Source: Citricoccus zhacaiensis
GTDB lineage: Bacteria; Actinomycetota; Actinomycetes; Actinomycetales; Micrococcaceae
Length of the DNA stretch: 64,000 nucleotides
Reading direction: 5' to 3'
Assembly: GCF_014645315.1 (NCBI RefSeq)
Contig: NZ_BMLQ01000007.1
Coordinates: 1-64,000, forward strand
Positions within the stretch are counted from its first letter, which is position 1; every line of letters begins with the position of its first letter. The notes beneath the pieces are model-generated. The model was given only the letters and a program-made list of their open reading frames with translations, did no database searches and was not told the origin of the DNA. The translations under genes were made by a program, and so were the position numbers. Shown piece by piece: positions 34,430 to 43,414 of the stretch.

Positions 34430-35428
34430 ATGGCTCCGGACCTGAGGACAGGTATAGAAGTGAACGATGATGTGAGGCGTCAGGGGCTGGCGGATACCAC
34501 CGCGGTGGCGTGGCCGGCGTCGTGGCTCTACGTCCCGGCCAGCAAACCTTCACTCTTCACCAAAGCCGCAGGATCAGACGCCGAAGCCCTGATCCTGGAT
34601 CTCGAGGACTCGGTGCCTCATCCGGACAAGAGGCAGGCCCGCCGGGAACTGACGGCGTGGCTGACGGCCAACGCCGTGGACGCTGATGGTGGGCCCCGTG
34701 GTTCAGTCCACGGCAAGCCGGTCTGGGTCCGCATCAATGCCGAACACGTCACCGAGGATGCAGCCGCTGTGATGGGCCCGGAAAGCGAGGCCCTTTGCGC
34801 CGGCGTCATCCTGGCCAAGGCTGAACCCGCCGTCGTGGCAGAGCTGGAGGACATCACCGGCGGCCGGCTTCCGGTGATCGGCCTCGTGGAGAGTGCCACC
34901 GGACTGAAGGGACTCGATCGGATGGCTGCCTCACCGTCCGTGGTGACGTTCGGGATCGGTGAAGTGGACCTGCTGGCCGACCTCCGGATGCGGCGGAGCC
35001 CCGCGGCAGAGGCCGCCGTGGACGCCCTCCGCCTGCAGGTGGTCGTGTCCTGTGCGTCGGCCGGCCTCCGGGCCCCACTGGCCCCGACCTCCACCGATTT
35101 CCGGGACCTGGGCGCCTTCGCGGAGTCCACGCGGAAGTTCCAGGACCTGGGGTTCCGCGCCCGTACAGCCATCCACCCCGGACAGTGCCCGGTCATCAAC
35201 TCCGTCTTCACGCCCACGGCAGAGGACGTCACGGCGGCCCGGCGCATCATGGACCACTCGGCCCAGGCCTCCGGGGGCGTCACCCTGGATGACTCGGGCC
35301 GCCTCATCGATGCCGCCGTCGTCCGCGGTGCACTCGAAACCCTCGAGAGAGCCACCGCCAACCGCGAGCTCCCGGACACCACCGCCCTGCCCGCGCAGAG
35401 CCCATTTTCGTCACGAAGGAGAAACTGA
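34430..35428 (+). CDS. CoA ester lyase (HpcH/HpaI, CitE type)
   Basis: The protein of about 332 residues has the CitE/citramalyl-CoA lyase signature: SWLYVPASKPSLFTKAAGSDAEALILDLEDSVP, then VRINAEH, GVILAKAE, PVIGLVESATGL and the metal-binding FGIGEVDLLADLRM, ending with RARTAIHPGQCPVINSVF. It should cleave a 3-hydroxyacyl-CoA-type dicarboxylate, such as citramalyl- or malyl-CoA, or condense glyoxylate or acetyl-CoA. I chose ATG 34430 after GGAGG; ATG 34415 is in frame. It directly precedes a CoA transferase gene whose start overlaps its stop, so CoA activation and lyase steps are coupled. Confidence 0.9.
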   Translation: MAPDLRTGIEVNDDVRRQGLADTTAVAWPASWLYVPASKPSLFTKAAGSDAEALILDLEDSVPHPDKRQARRELTAWLTANAVDADGGPRGSVHGKPVWVRINAEHVTEDAAAVMGPESEALCAGVILAKAEPAVVAELEDITGGRLPVIGLVESATGLKGLDRMAASPSVVTFGIGEVDLLADLRMRRSPAAEAAVDALRLQVVVSCASAGLRAPLAPTSTDFRDLGAFAESTRKFQDLGFRARTAIHPGQCPVINSVFTPTAEDVTAARRIMDHSAQASGGVTLDDSGRLIDAAVVRGALETLERATANRELPDTTALPAQSPFSSRRRN

Positions 35429-36615
35429 TGCTGCCGCTCGAGGACCTGAAGGTCATTGACGCGTCGTCCATTTTGGCGGGCCCCCTGTGCTGCCAGATCC
35501 TCGGCGATTATGGTGCCGACGTCATCAAGATCGAGCACCCGGTGCTCGGCGACAGCATGCGCGGACACGGGGAGAGCAAGGACGGCATCCCGCTGTGGTG
35601 GAAGGAAGTCTCGCGCAACAAGCGCACCCTGGCCCTCAACCTCGGCAAACCCGAGGGGGGCGAGGTCTTCCGTAAGCTGGCCGCCACGGCCGACGTCGTG
35701 GTGGAGAATTTCCGGCCGGGCACCTTCGAGCGGTGGGGGATTGGCCCCGAGGTCCTGCACCAGATCAATCCTGGCCTGGTCCTGGTCCGGATGACCGGGT
35801 TCGGGCAGACCGGACCGTACTCCTCCCGGGCGGGGTTCGGCACCCTGGCGGAGGCCATGAGCGGCTTCGCTCACCTGACTGGACCCGAGGATGGTCCCCC
35901 CACCCTGCCGGCGTTCGGCCTGGCGGACAGCATCGCCGGGATCGCCGCCTCGTCGGCGGTCCTGACGGCTCTGCGCCACCGGGATCGGACCGGGGAGGGG
36001 CAGGTCGTGGACCTGTCCATCCTGGAGCCAATCATGACCGCCGTCGGCCCTGGCCCCACGGTGTACGAGCAGCTGGGCATCATCGGCCAACGCCATGGCA
36101 ACCGGTCCACCAACAACGCTCCGCGGAACACGTACCTGACGAAGGACGACAAGTGGGTGGCGGTGTCCACCAGCGCCCAGTCGATCGCGGAACGGGTCAT
36201 GCAGCTGGTGGGCCACCCGGAGGTCATCGACGAGCCGTGGTTCGCGTCCGGGCATACCAGGGTCCAGCACGTCGACGAGCTCGACGAGTACGTGGGCTCC
36301 TGGATTCGTGAGCGCAACCAGGCGGAGGTCATGGACGCCTTCAAGGAGGCCGGAGCCGCCGTCGCCGCCGTCTATGACGCCAAGGACATCGTGGAGGACG
36401 AGCACATCCGGGAGTCCGAGATGCTCATCGATGTGCCGGACGAGGACCTCGGTTCGGTGCTGCAGCACAACGTGATGTGGCGCATGAGCAAGACGCCGGG
36501 GGAGATCCGCTTCACCGGACGGCCCCTGGGGCAGGACACAGACAACATCCTGGGCGAGGTCGGATACACCGACGCAGAGATCGCCCGGCTGAGGGAAGGT
36601 GAGTTCATCAAGTGA
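35428..36615 (+). CDS. CaiB/BaiF class III CoA transferase
   Basis: The 395-residue protein has the family features: LKVIDASSILAGPLCCQILGDYGADVIKIEHP, the NKRTLALNLGKPEG strand, the catalytic Asp region around VVVENFRPGTFERWGIG and ADSIAGIAASSAV. These enzymes move CoA from a donor such as succinyl-CoA to an acid without a mixed anhydride. Here it probably activates the dicarboxylate that the adjacent CitE-like lyase cleaves. Its ATG overlaps the lyase stop and its TGA overlaps the GTG of the cyclase gene, so translation is coupled on both sides. Confidence 0.92.
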   Translation: MLPLEDLKVIDASSILAGPLCCQILGDYGADVIKIEHPVLGDSMRGHGESKDGIPLWWKEVSRNKRTLALNLGKPEGGEVFRKLAATADVVVENFRPGTFERWGIGPEVLHQINPGLVLVRMTGFGQTGPYSSRAGFGTLAEAMSGFAHLTGPEDGPPTLPAFGLADSIAGIAASSAVLTALRHRDRTGEGQVVDLSILEPIMTAVGPGPTVYEQLGIIGQRHGNRSTNNAPRNTYLTKDDKWVAVSTSAQSIAERVMQLVGHPEVIDEPWFASGHTRVQHVDELDEYVGSWIRERNQAEVMDAFKEAGAAVAAVYDAKDIVEDEHIRESEMLIDVPDEDLGSVLQHNVMWRMSKTPGEIRFTGRPLGQDTDNILGEVGYTDAEIARLREGEFIK

Positions 36616-37424
36616 ACAGTGCATTGTTGGACGTCGTGCAGTCAGGGCTGCATACGGTGGATCTGGGCCGGCAGCTGAGGGTCGGCATGCCGCAGTCCCC
36701 GAACCATCCCCAGTTCTGGCACACGCTGCCCCGTCGCCACGGTGACATGGTGCGTGCCGATGGCGGCAGCGCCGCGAATGACATGATCTCGACCGGCACC
36801 CATGTGGGCACCCACATCGACGCCTTGGCCCATGTGAGCCAGGACGGCAAGCTCCACGGCGGTGCGAACGCCGGCGACTCCTGCCTCGGTGGCAAGTACG
36901 TGGAACACGGTGTGCACACCATCGAGCCGATGCTCAAGCGGGGGCTCCTGTTGGACATTCCAGCCTACAAGGGCCTGCCGGACCTCGAGGGCGGGTACGA
37001 GATCACCGTGGAGGACCTGCAGGGGTGCATGGCCTCCCAGGACGTGGAGGTGAAGGCTGGCGACGTCGTCCTGATCCGCTCGGGCTGGGGCAAGAAATTC
37101 GCGGAGGGATCCGCCTATGTCGGCGGACCGTCCGGGGTGCCGGGCATCAGCGAGGCCGGGGCGACGTTCCTGGCCGGCCTGGGTGTCCACGCCCTCGGCG
37201 CGGACACCATCGCCTTCGAGATGCTCCCGCCGGGCGGCGGCCACGCCCAGCTGCCGGCCCACCGAATTCTCCTGGTGGAAAGCGGTATCTACATCATCGA
37301 GGCACTGGACCTGGAAGGCCTGGCTGAGCAGGGACTTCACGAGTTCCTCTTCGTCCTGGTGCCCCTGAACATCTTCGGCGCCACCGGTTCTCCGGTCCGG
37401 CCGCTGGCGGTGGTGCCAGCATGA
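36612..37424 (+). CDS. cyclase family metal-dependent hydrolase
   Basis: The 270-residue protein carries the cyclase-family motif HVGTHID at residues 64-70 (HxGTHxD), which binds Zn or Mn. The usual later His is at GGHAQLPAHRILL. The family includes kynurenine formamidase, isatin hydrolase and related enzymes that open cyclic amides or hydrolyse formamides. In this cluster it could open a ring or hydrolyse a half-amide. The GTG start overlaps the CoA transferase stop, and its own stop overlaps the second MmgE/PrpD gene. Confidence 0.9.
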   Translation: MNSALLDVVQSGLHTVDLGRQLRVGMPQSPNHPQFWHTLPRRHGDMVRADGGSAANDMISTGTHVGTHIDALAHVSQDGKLHGGANAGDSCLGGKYVEHGVHTIEPMLKRGLLLDIPAYKGLPDLEGGYEITVEDLQGCMASQDVEVKAGDVVLIRSGWGKKFAEGSAYVGGPSGVPGISEAGATFLAGLGVHALGADTIAFEMLPPGGGHAQLPAHRILLVESGIYIIEALDLEGLAEQGLHEFLFVLVPLNIFGATGSPVRPLAVVPA

Positions 37425-38905
37425 GCACCACCGCACACACCACAGGGAAAACCACATCGGGCGCGACGCCGGCCCCCGCCTCGGACGCCACGCTCGCCGA
37501 GATCGTGGCGACTTGGGCGGAGGGCGTGGCCTTCGAGGACCTCTCTCCGGCCCTGGTCGAGAACATCAACTCCCGCGTCCTGGACATCCTGGGCATCTGT
37601 GCCGCGGCGGCTCCGCTGGATACCAGCCGCGCGGTGCGCCGCTTTGCGGCATCACAAGGCGGGGCCGGCCAGGCCAGCGCCGTCGGGGTGGGCGAGCAAT
37701 TGCCGGCCGCCCAGGCGGCCTTCGTCAACGGCGTCCTCGCGCATTCCCTGGACTATGACGACACCCACTTGCCTTCGGTGCTGCACCCCAGTGCCAGTGT
37801 CATCCCGGCGGTGCTGGCCGCCGCCCAGGCCCACGGGTCAGCGGGTCAGGACGTGATTCGGGCCATCGCCATCGGCCTGGAGGTCAGTGTCCGCCTCGGC
37901 ATGGCCGGCTATGACAGCACGGCGCAGAACTCGGTGTTCTTCGAACATGGCCAACATGCCACGTCCATCTGCGGCGCCATGGGATCCGCAGCGGCCGTGG
38001 CCGCCCTGCACGGGGGTGCGGAGCTGATTCGCAACTCCCTGGGCGTGGCCGCCTCGATGACTGCCGGGATCATCGAGTCGAACCGCACCGGTGGCACGGT
38101 CAAGCGCATCCACTGCGGTTGGGCCGCGCACTCGGCCATCACCGCCGTTGAGCTGGTCCGCCATGGCTTGACCGGCCCGCCCACGGTGTTGGAGGGCCGC
38201 TTCGGGTTCTTCCAGGCCTGGCTCCACGGAGCCTTCGATCCCTCGGCCATCACCGGTGACCTGGGGGAACGGTGGTCCATTGAGGACATCTTCTTCAAGC
38301 CGTACCCGGCCAACCACTTCACCCATGCTGCCGTGGACGCAGCGGCAGCCCTGCGGAGGGCCGGCATCACCCCGGAGGACATCAGCTCCATGGTCCTTGG
38401 GGTGCCGGCACCGAACCTGCGCACGATCGGCGAGCCGATCGACGTCAAGCGGACGCCCACCACCGCCTACATGGCCCAGTTCTCCGGGCCCTACGCGGTC
38501 GCCGCCGGACTGCTCGGCGGAGGGGGCTTGGAGGTCGGCCTGGACGACTACACGGACGAACTGGCGCAGGATCCGGTCCGGCGGGCCATCATGGCCAAGG
38601 TGGATGTGGTCCCGGACCCGGAGTGCACCGCGATCTTCCCGATGCAGTTCCCGGCGGTCCTCACCGCCCACCTCACGGACGGCCGGACCATCGTGGAAAA
38701 GGTTCTGGCCAACCGCGGCGGCAACGAGAATCCCCTCAGCTTCGAGGAGCTCACCCGCAAGTTCCGGGACAACGCCCGCCGCACCATGACCACAGGGGAC
38801 ATGGCGGCACTCGAAGAGGGCTGCCGCATCCTGGAAACAGCTATAACCGTCAATGACCTGTTCACCGGCCTCACCACGGTGGATCCAGACCACCTCCAGA
38901 AGTAA
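37421..38905 (+). CDS. MmgE/PrpD family protein, second copy
   Basis: The 494-residue protein has the MmgE/PrpD pattern: INSRVLDILGICAAAAP, FVNGVLAHSLDYDDTHLPSVLHPSASVIPAVLAAAQ with the active-site Asp/His set, QHATSICGAMGSAAAVAALHGG, then KPYPANHFTHAAVDA. It is clearly different from the first copy at 32867-34366. The ATG overlaps the cyclase gene stop. Members dehydrate, isomerise or decarboxylate small hydroxy-dicarboxylates or tricarboxylates. It is followed 13 bp later by the amidohydrolase gene. Confidence 0.9.
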   Translation: MSTTAHTTGKTTSGATPAPASDATLAEIVATWAEGVAFEDLSPALVENINSRVLDILGICAAAAPLDTSRAVRRFAASQGGAGQASAVGVGEQLPAAQAAFVNGVLAHSLDYDDTHLPSVLHPSASVIPAVLAAAQAHGSAGQDVIRAIAIGLEVSVRLGMAGYDSTAQNSVFFEHGQHATSICGAMGSAAAVAALHGGAELIRNSLGVAASMTAGIIESNRTGGTVKRIHCGWAAHSAITAVELVRHGLTGPPTVLEGRFGFFQAWLHGAFDPSAITGDLGERWSIEDIFFKPYPANHFTHAAVDAAAALRRAGITPEDISSMVLGVPAPNLRTIGEPIDVKRTPTTAYMAQFSGPYAVAAGLLGGGGLEVGLDDYTDELAQDPVRRAIMAKVDVVPDPECTAIFPMQFPAVLTAHLTDGRTIVEKVLANRGGNENPLSFEELTRKFRDNARRTMTTGDMAALEEGCRILETAITVNDLFTGLTTVDPDHLQK

Positions 38906-38918
38906 GAAAGGGACCCTC

Positions 38919-40406
38919 ATGTCCAACTACGATCTGCTGATCAAGAACGCCACCGTGGTGCGCCCGGGCGAGCTCGCCCCCGAGCTGCTGGATGTTGCCG
39001 TCAAGGACGGCAAGTTCGCCGCCATCGCCGCTGACATCGACGCCTCCGAGGCCACCGAGGTGGTGGATGGCACCGGCAAGCACCTCTTCCCGGGCGTCGT
39101 GGACGTCCATCAGCACTGGGGCATCTACAACCCGCTCGAGGAGGATGCCGAGACCGAGAGCCGCGCCAGCGCCCAGGGCGGGGTGACCAGCGGCATCACC
39201 TACGTGCGCACCGGTGCCTACTACCTGAACAAGTCCGGCCCCTACAAGGACATCTATCCCGAGGTCTTGGAGGCCACTCGGGGCCGGGCCTACATCGACT
39301 ACGGCTATCACGTGGCACCCATCCTCAAGGACCACATCAACGAGATCCCCGACCTGCTGGACATGGGCGTGGCCTCGTTCAAGATCTTCATGTTCTACGG
39401 CATCCACGGACTGCACGGCCGCTCCACTGACCAGAGCAAGTTCCTGATGATCCCGGAGGACGAGTCCTACGACTACGCCCACTTCGAGTTCGTCATGCGC
39501 GGCATCGAGAAGGCCCGCCAGGACCCGCGCTACGCGGACATCAAGGACCAGATCTCCCTATCCCTGCACTGCGAGACCGCCGAGATCATGCGCGCCTACA
39601 CCAAGTTGGTGGAGGAGGAGGGCACGCTGACCGGTCTGGAGGCCTACAGCGCCTCCCGCCCGCCGCACTCGGAGGGCCTGGCCATCACCATCGCCTCCTA
39701 CCTGGCGCATGAGACCGAGCTGCCCAACATCAACCTGCTGCACCTGACGAGCCGCAAGGCCATTGAAGCGGCCATGATGATGCAGCAGACCTTCCCGCAC
39801 ATCAACTTCCGCCGCGAGGTGACCGTGGGCCATCTGCTCGCCGACTGCCACACCGCGAACATGGGCGGCAAGGTCAACCCGCCGCTGCGCCCCCGAGAGG
39901 ACGTGGAGGCCCTCTGGGACCACCTGCTGGCCGGGAACTTCTCCTGGGTCACCTCGGACCATGCCTGCTGCAAGGACGAGACCAAGTTCGGTGACCCGCG
40001 CGAGGACGTCTTCGTGGCCAAGTCCGGCTTCGGTGGCGCCGAGTACCTGCTGGCCGGGATGATCTCCGAGGGACGCAAGCGAGGCCTGTCCTACAACAAG
40101 ATCGCCGAGCTGGTCTCCAAGAACCCCGCCGAGCGCTACGGCCTCAACGGCAAGGGCGACCTGCAGGTCGGCTTCGACGCGGACTTCTGCCTGGTCGACG
40201 ATCAGACGAACTACGTGGTCCGGGCCGAGGACTCCCTATCCACGCAGGAGTACACGCCCTTCGAAGGGTTCGAACTGACCGCCAAGATCACGGACACCTA
40301 CCTGCGAGGGAACACGGTGTTCCACGATGGCGCTGTGGTCGGTACCCCGCAGGGACAGTACTTGGACCGGACCGGCCGCACATCAGAGGTGCTGACCGAG
40401 GCGTAG
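38919..40406 (+). CDS. hydantoinase/dihydropyrimidinase-type amidohydrolase
   Basis: The 495-residue protein is a cyclic-amidohydrolase of the dihydropyrimidinase, hydantoinase and allantoinase group. It has the metal ligands His64 and His66 (DVHQHWG), a lysine in SFKIFMFYG (Lys155) that would be carboxylated to bridge two metals, and further ligands in SLHCETAE, LLHLTSRKA and TSDHACCKDE. It should open a five- or six-membered cyclic amide, imide or ureide. The ATG at 38919 follows AAAGGGA. It ends the first enzyme block; a strong hairpin follows. Confidence 0.92.
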   Translation: MSNYDLLIKNATVVRPGELAPELLDVAVKDGKFAAIAADIDASEATEVVDGTGKHLFPGVVDVHQHWGIYNPLEEDAETESRASAQGGVTSGITYVRTGAYYLNKSGPYKDIYPEVLEATRGRAYIDYGYHVAPILKDHINEIPDLLDMGVASFKIFMFYGIHGLHGRSTDQSKFLMIPEDESYDYAHFEFVMRGIEKARQDPRYADIKDQISLSLHCETAEIMRAYTKLVEEEGTLTGLEAYSASRPPHSEGLAITIASYLAHETELPNINLLHLTSRKAIEAAMMMQQTFPHINFRREVTVGHLLADCHTANMGGKVNPPLRPREDVEALWDHLLAGNFSWVTSDHACCKDETKFGDPREDVFVAKSGFGGAEYLLAGMISEGRKRGLSYNKIAELVSKNPAERYGLNGKGDLQVGFDADFCLVDDQTNYVVRAEDSLSTQEYTPFEGFELTAKITDTYLRGNTVFHDGAVVGTPQGQYLDRTGRTSEVLTEA

Positions 40407-40426
40407 GAGCAGGGAGAGCCATTCAG

Positions 40427-40471
40427 GAAGCCGCCTGGGCTTGTCTCGTCGAGACGGGCCCAGGGGGCTTC
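40427..40471. terminator. terminator after the hydantoinase gene
   Basis: GAAGCCGCCTGGGC (40427-40440) pairs with GCCCAGGGGGCTTC (40458-40471), with one mismatch. The loop itself contains GTCTC-GT-CGAGAC, a second small hairpin. It stands 21 bases beyond the stop and before the convergent GntR gene. Confidence 0.75.
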
Positions 40472-40535
40472 TCGCTCCAGAGAGGCCATGACAGAGGGCC
40501 TCTGTCCCGACCCGTGGTGCAGACGGCACGTGAAC

Positions 40536-41255
40536 TTAAGCGGTACTGGTCAGGTACCCGCCGAGCTTCTCGCGAAGACGGGTCCGCTTGCTGAGGTTGC
40601 GCTGCTTCTCACGGTCGGCCAGGGCACGGACGTAGGTCTGCCCCGCCTGATCGATGTGCTGGGTCAGGACCCGGGCCACCCCCGGGGCATCGGCGGCTCG
40701 GACGAGGTCCACAATCTGCGCGTGCTCGCGCATGGACACGGCCACGGCGTCGCTTTTCCATGTGGAGAGATGGGCCCGGAGCGCGGAGACCTGGGTGGAG
40801 ATCGCACCGTACGCCTCGGCCAGGTAGCGGTTCCCGCCGACTTCGAAGGCCACGGCATGGAACCGGGCGTCGAGTCGGTTGTACGCCGCACGGTCCTCCC
40901 GGGAGATGGCGGATTCCATCTCAGCCATGACGTCCACCAGGGCGGCCCCCGTGTGCGGTGCCGCCGTTCGCAGGGCGTCCTCCATGGCCCATGATTCCAG
41001 CCGGAAGCGAAAGCCGCATAACTCAAGCACCTGTTCGGGCGAGGGATCGAAGACGAAGGTGCCGGACTTGGGGACGATCTCTACGATTCCCTCGTTCTGC
41101 AACGCTTTCAGGGCTTCGCGCACGGGTGTCCTGCTGACGGAGAAGACCTCCGCCAGGGCATCCTCGGACAACGGCTCGCCGAGTTCGAAGGCACCGTCCG
41201 TGATGGATGCGCGGAGCGATGCAACGATCCCGTAGGCCATGGATGAGGTTCTCAC
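40536..41255 (-). CDS. GntR family regulator (FadR/FCD type)
   Basis: The 239-residue protein has an N-terminal winged helix with ALAEVFSVSRTPVREALKALQNEGIVEIVPKSGTFV and a C-terminal helical FCD domain containing the metal ligands (ARFHAVAFEVGGN, REHAQIVDLV). FCD regulators respond to organic acids, often catabolic intermediates. The GTG at 41255 follows GGAGGG at a spacing of about 9; an ATG lies six codons later. It is divergent from the PEP-mutase-type gene and faces an intergenic region with two matching palindromic sites, making it the likely repressor there. Confidence 0.93.
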   Translation of the reverse strand: MRTSSMAYGIVASLRASITDGAFELGEPLSEDALAEVFSVSRTPVREALKALQNEGIVEIVPKSGTFVFDPSPEQVLELCGFRFRLESWAMEDALRTAAPHTGAALVDVMAEMESAISREDRAAYNRLDARFHAVAFEVGGNRYLAEAYGAISTQVSALRAHLSTWKSDAVAVSMREHAQIVDLVRAADAPGVARVLTQHIDQAGQTYVRALADREKQRNLSKRTRLREKLGGYLTSTA

Positions 41256-41300
41256 TGAACGGGGCCCTCCTCTGTCGCCATCATGCTATCCGGCCCAACA

Positions 41301-41335
41301 CTTGTATCCAAGTTGAGGTTCATCTAGTATCCAAG
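41301..41335 (+). promoter_or_regulatory. promoter with two GntR-type operator copies
   Basis: CTTGTATCCAAG (41301-41312) and CTAGTATCCAAG (41324-41335) are near-identical, 23 bp apart, each an inverted repeat of the CTTG-N4-CAAG type typical of FadR/GntR operators. They overlap a good promoter: TTGTAT at 41302-41307 and TAGTAT at 41325-41330 with 17 bases between. A repressor on both sites would cover the -35 and -10 boxes of the rightward operon. Confidence 0.7.
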
Positions 41336-41451
41336 TTCAACGTGAGGTGCATCACGGTGATGACTCCCTTGATCCGCCGGGCCACAACCTGGCAGACCGT
41401 CGAAGTCCCCCGCGCCCCGCAACCCTCGGAGAATCAAGGACACGGAGAATC

Positions 41452-42312
41452 ATGAACGCGGCTGCATCATTGAGAACACTGCTCGAGCCGGGGCGGCCCC
41501 TCGTGCAGGCCCCGGGGGCCTTCGATTCGCTCACCGCCCGATTGGTCGAGCAGGCAGGGTTCCCGGCCGTCTATCTCACCGGCTTCGGGGCCACAGCGTC
41601 GAGACTCGGTCAGCCGGACATCGGCCTGCTCACCGCGACCGAGATGACGGAGCATGCCAGGAACATGGTCCGGGCCGTCTCCATTCCCGTCATCGCCGAT
41701 GCTGACAACGGGTACGGTGGCCCGTCCAACATTCACCGCACGGTCCTCGAATACCAGCAAGCGGGGGTCGCAGCGATTCACCTCGAGGACCAGGTCTCTC
41801 CCAAGCGCTGCGGGCAGATGGCCGGCATCAGCCTGGTGGACGCGGAAGACTCGGCCCGTCGGGTCAAAGCCGCCGTGGCGGCCCGCGGCTCTGACGACCT
41901 CGTGGTGATCGCCCGGACTGACGCCCTGGCCGCGACCTCCCGGGAGGACGCCGTCGAACGAATCCATCGCTACCGCGATGCCGGGGCAGACCTGCTCTTC
42001 GTGGACGGGGTCAAGACCATCCGTGACGTGGAGTTCATCGCCCAGTCCGTGGATGGGCACACAGTGGTCTCCATAGTGGACGGCACCGAGGCGGCGAGCC
42101 TAGCCGGCAGTGACCTGGAAGAGCTGGGATTCCGGATGGTCCTGTACCCATTAACCGCCCTGTTCTCGGCCACCTCCGCGGTGCAGCAGAGCCTGCACTC
42201 CCTGCGCGAGGACCAATCCGTACCGGCCAGCGCGATGGACTATGCCCAGTACTCGGAGATCGTCGACCTGCCGTTCCATCAGCATCTCGATGAGACCTTC
42301 GGCCAGCTCTGA
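41452..42312 (+). CDS. isocitrate lyase/PEP mutase superfamily enzyme
   Basis: The 286-residue protein has the superfamily markers: PGAFDSLTARLVEQAGFPAVYLTGFG, the metal-binding DADNGYGG at 83-90, HLEDQVSPKRCG with the catalytic-loop Lys118-Arg-Cys120-Gly and VIARTDALA. Length and loop match the 2-methylisocitrate lyase, 2,3-dimethylmalate lyase and oxaloacetate decarboxylase branch rather than true isocitrate lyase. It should cleave a 2-hydroxy or 2-methyl-malate-type acid to pyruvate, glyoxylate or similar plus a carboxylic acid. The ATG follows GGAGA and the gene starts a GntR-controlled three-gene unit. Confidence 0.88.
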   Translation: MNAAASLRTLLEPGRPLVQAPGAFDSLTARLVEQAGFPAVYLTGFGATASRLGQPDIGLLTATEMTEHARNMVRAVSIPVIADADNGYGGPSNIHRTVLEYQQAGVAAIHLEDQVSPKRCGQMAGISLVDAEDSARRVKAAVAARGSDDLVVIARTDALAATSREDAVERIHRYRDAGADLLFVDGVKTIRDVEFIAQSVDGHTVVSIVDGTEAASLAGSDLEELGFRMVLYPLTALFSATSAVQQSLHSLREDQSVPASAMDYAQYSEIVDLPFHQHLDETFGQL

Positions 42313-42359
42313 CTCCGCGGCCACGGCACTCTCCCCAACTCCCAAGACCTGAGGTATCC

Positions 42360-43346
42360 ATGTACAAGATCGTTATCACCGACTACGAGTTCACAGACCT
42401 GGCCCCGGAACGGTCCGTCTTCGACGGACAGGACGTCATGGTCGATGCCGGCCCTTTCGCCGACGAGGCCACCTTGCGGGAGGCCTGCCGAGACGCGGAC
42501 GCCATCATCAATCAGTACGTCCAGCTGGATGCCGCCTTCATCGCCACCCTGGAACGCTGCCGCGTGATTGCCCGGTACGGAATCGGCGTCAACACCATCG
42601 ACATCGAGGCCGCCACCGCCGCCGGCATCATGGTCGCCAACGTCCCCGATGGTTCCCTGGATGATGTGTCCGACCACGCGGCAGCCATGATCCTCTCCCT
42701 CTCCCGGGGACTGGGTATCTACGACCGCGCGCTGCGGCGAGGTCAGTGGGACTATGCCCAGGCCAAGCCGCTGCACCGGCTCCGCGGAGCCACCTTGGGG
42801 CTGCTGGGCTTCGGCAACATCCCTCGGCGTCTGGCCGCGAAGATGCAGGTCTTCGGCATGAGGGTGATCGCACACGATCCGTTCGTGGACCCGGACGTCG
42901 CGTTGCGGGGGCATGACACCACGCTGGTGACGCCTGAAGAGCTCTTCGCGGCAGCGGACGTGGTCTCGATCCACCTCCCGCTGACCACCGAGACGGTCAA
43001 CTTGGTGGATTCCCGGTTGCTGGGCCTGATGAAGACCACGGCGCTGTTGCTCAACACTTCCCGCGGCGGAATCGTCCAGGAAGAGGACCTGGCGGCGGCC
43101 CTGGCCGGAGGCCAGCTGGGAGGGGCCGGATTGGACGTCTTCAGCGCGGAACCGCTCGGTCATCAGTCCCCGTTCACCGAACTCGAGAACACGGTCCTAA
43201 CGCCCCACGCGGCGTGGTACTCGGAAGAGTCCGAACAGGAGATCCGCACCAAGACCGCCCAGAACGTCCTCGACGCCCTGTTCCAGGGGCAACCCACGTA
43301 TCTGGTGAACCGCGCCGTGGTCCCGCGCGCCGCCGTCGGGACCTGA
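42360..43346 (+). CDS. D-2-hydroxyacid dehydrogenase family protein
   Basis: The 328-residue protein follows the D-isomer 2-hydroxyacid dehydrogenase plan. A cofactor domain opens with TLGLLGFGNIPRRLAAKMQVFGMRVIAHDP, and the substrate/catalytic elements are ARYGIGVNTID, LPLTTETVNLVD, LLNTSRGGIVQEEDL and the His in LTPHAAWYSEES. The catalytic Arg/Glu/His set appears present. The glycine motif is GFGNIP, with Pro where a Gly is usual (GxGxxG). It is closest in style to C-terminal-binding-protein-like dehydrogenases. The substrate is probably a 2-oxo or 2-hydroxy acid released by the neighbouring lyase. Confidence 0.9.
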   Translation: MYKIVITDYEFTDLAPERSVFDGQDVMVDAGPFADEATLREACRDADAIINQYVQLDAAFIATLERCRVIARYGIGVNTIDIEAATAAGIMVANVPDGSLDDVSDHAAAMILSLSRGLGIYDRALRRGQWDYAQAKPLHRLRGATLGLLGFGNIPRRLAAKMQVFGMRVIAHDPFVDPDVALRGHDTTLVTPEELFAAADVVSIHLPLTTETVNLVDSRLLGLMKTTALLLNTSRGGIVQEEDLAAALAGGQLGGAGLDVFSAEPLGHQSPFTELENTVLTPHAAWYSEESEQEIRTKTAQNVLDALFQGQPTYLVNRAVVPRAAVGT

Positions 43347-43414
43347 ACCACCCATCGGTAGATCTGCCCAACCCCCCCCCTCATTCGCTGCACCCCTCAG
43401 AACCAAGGAGAATC

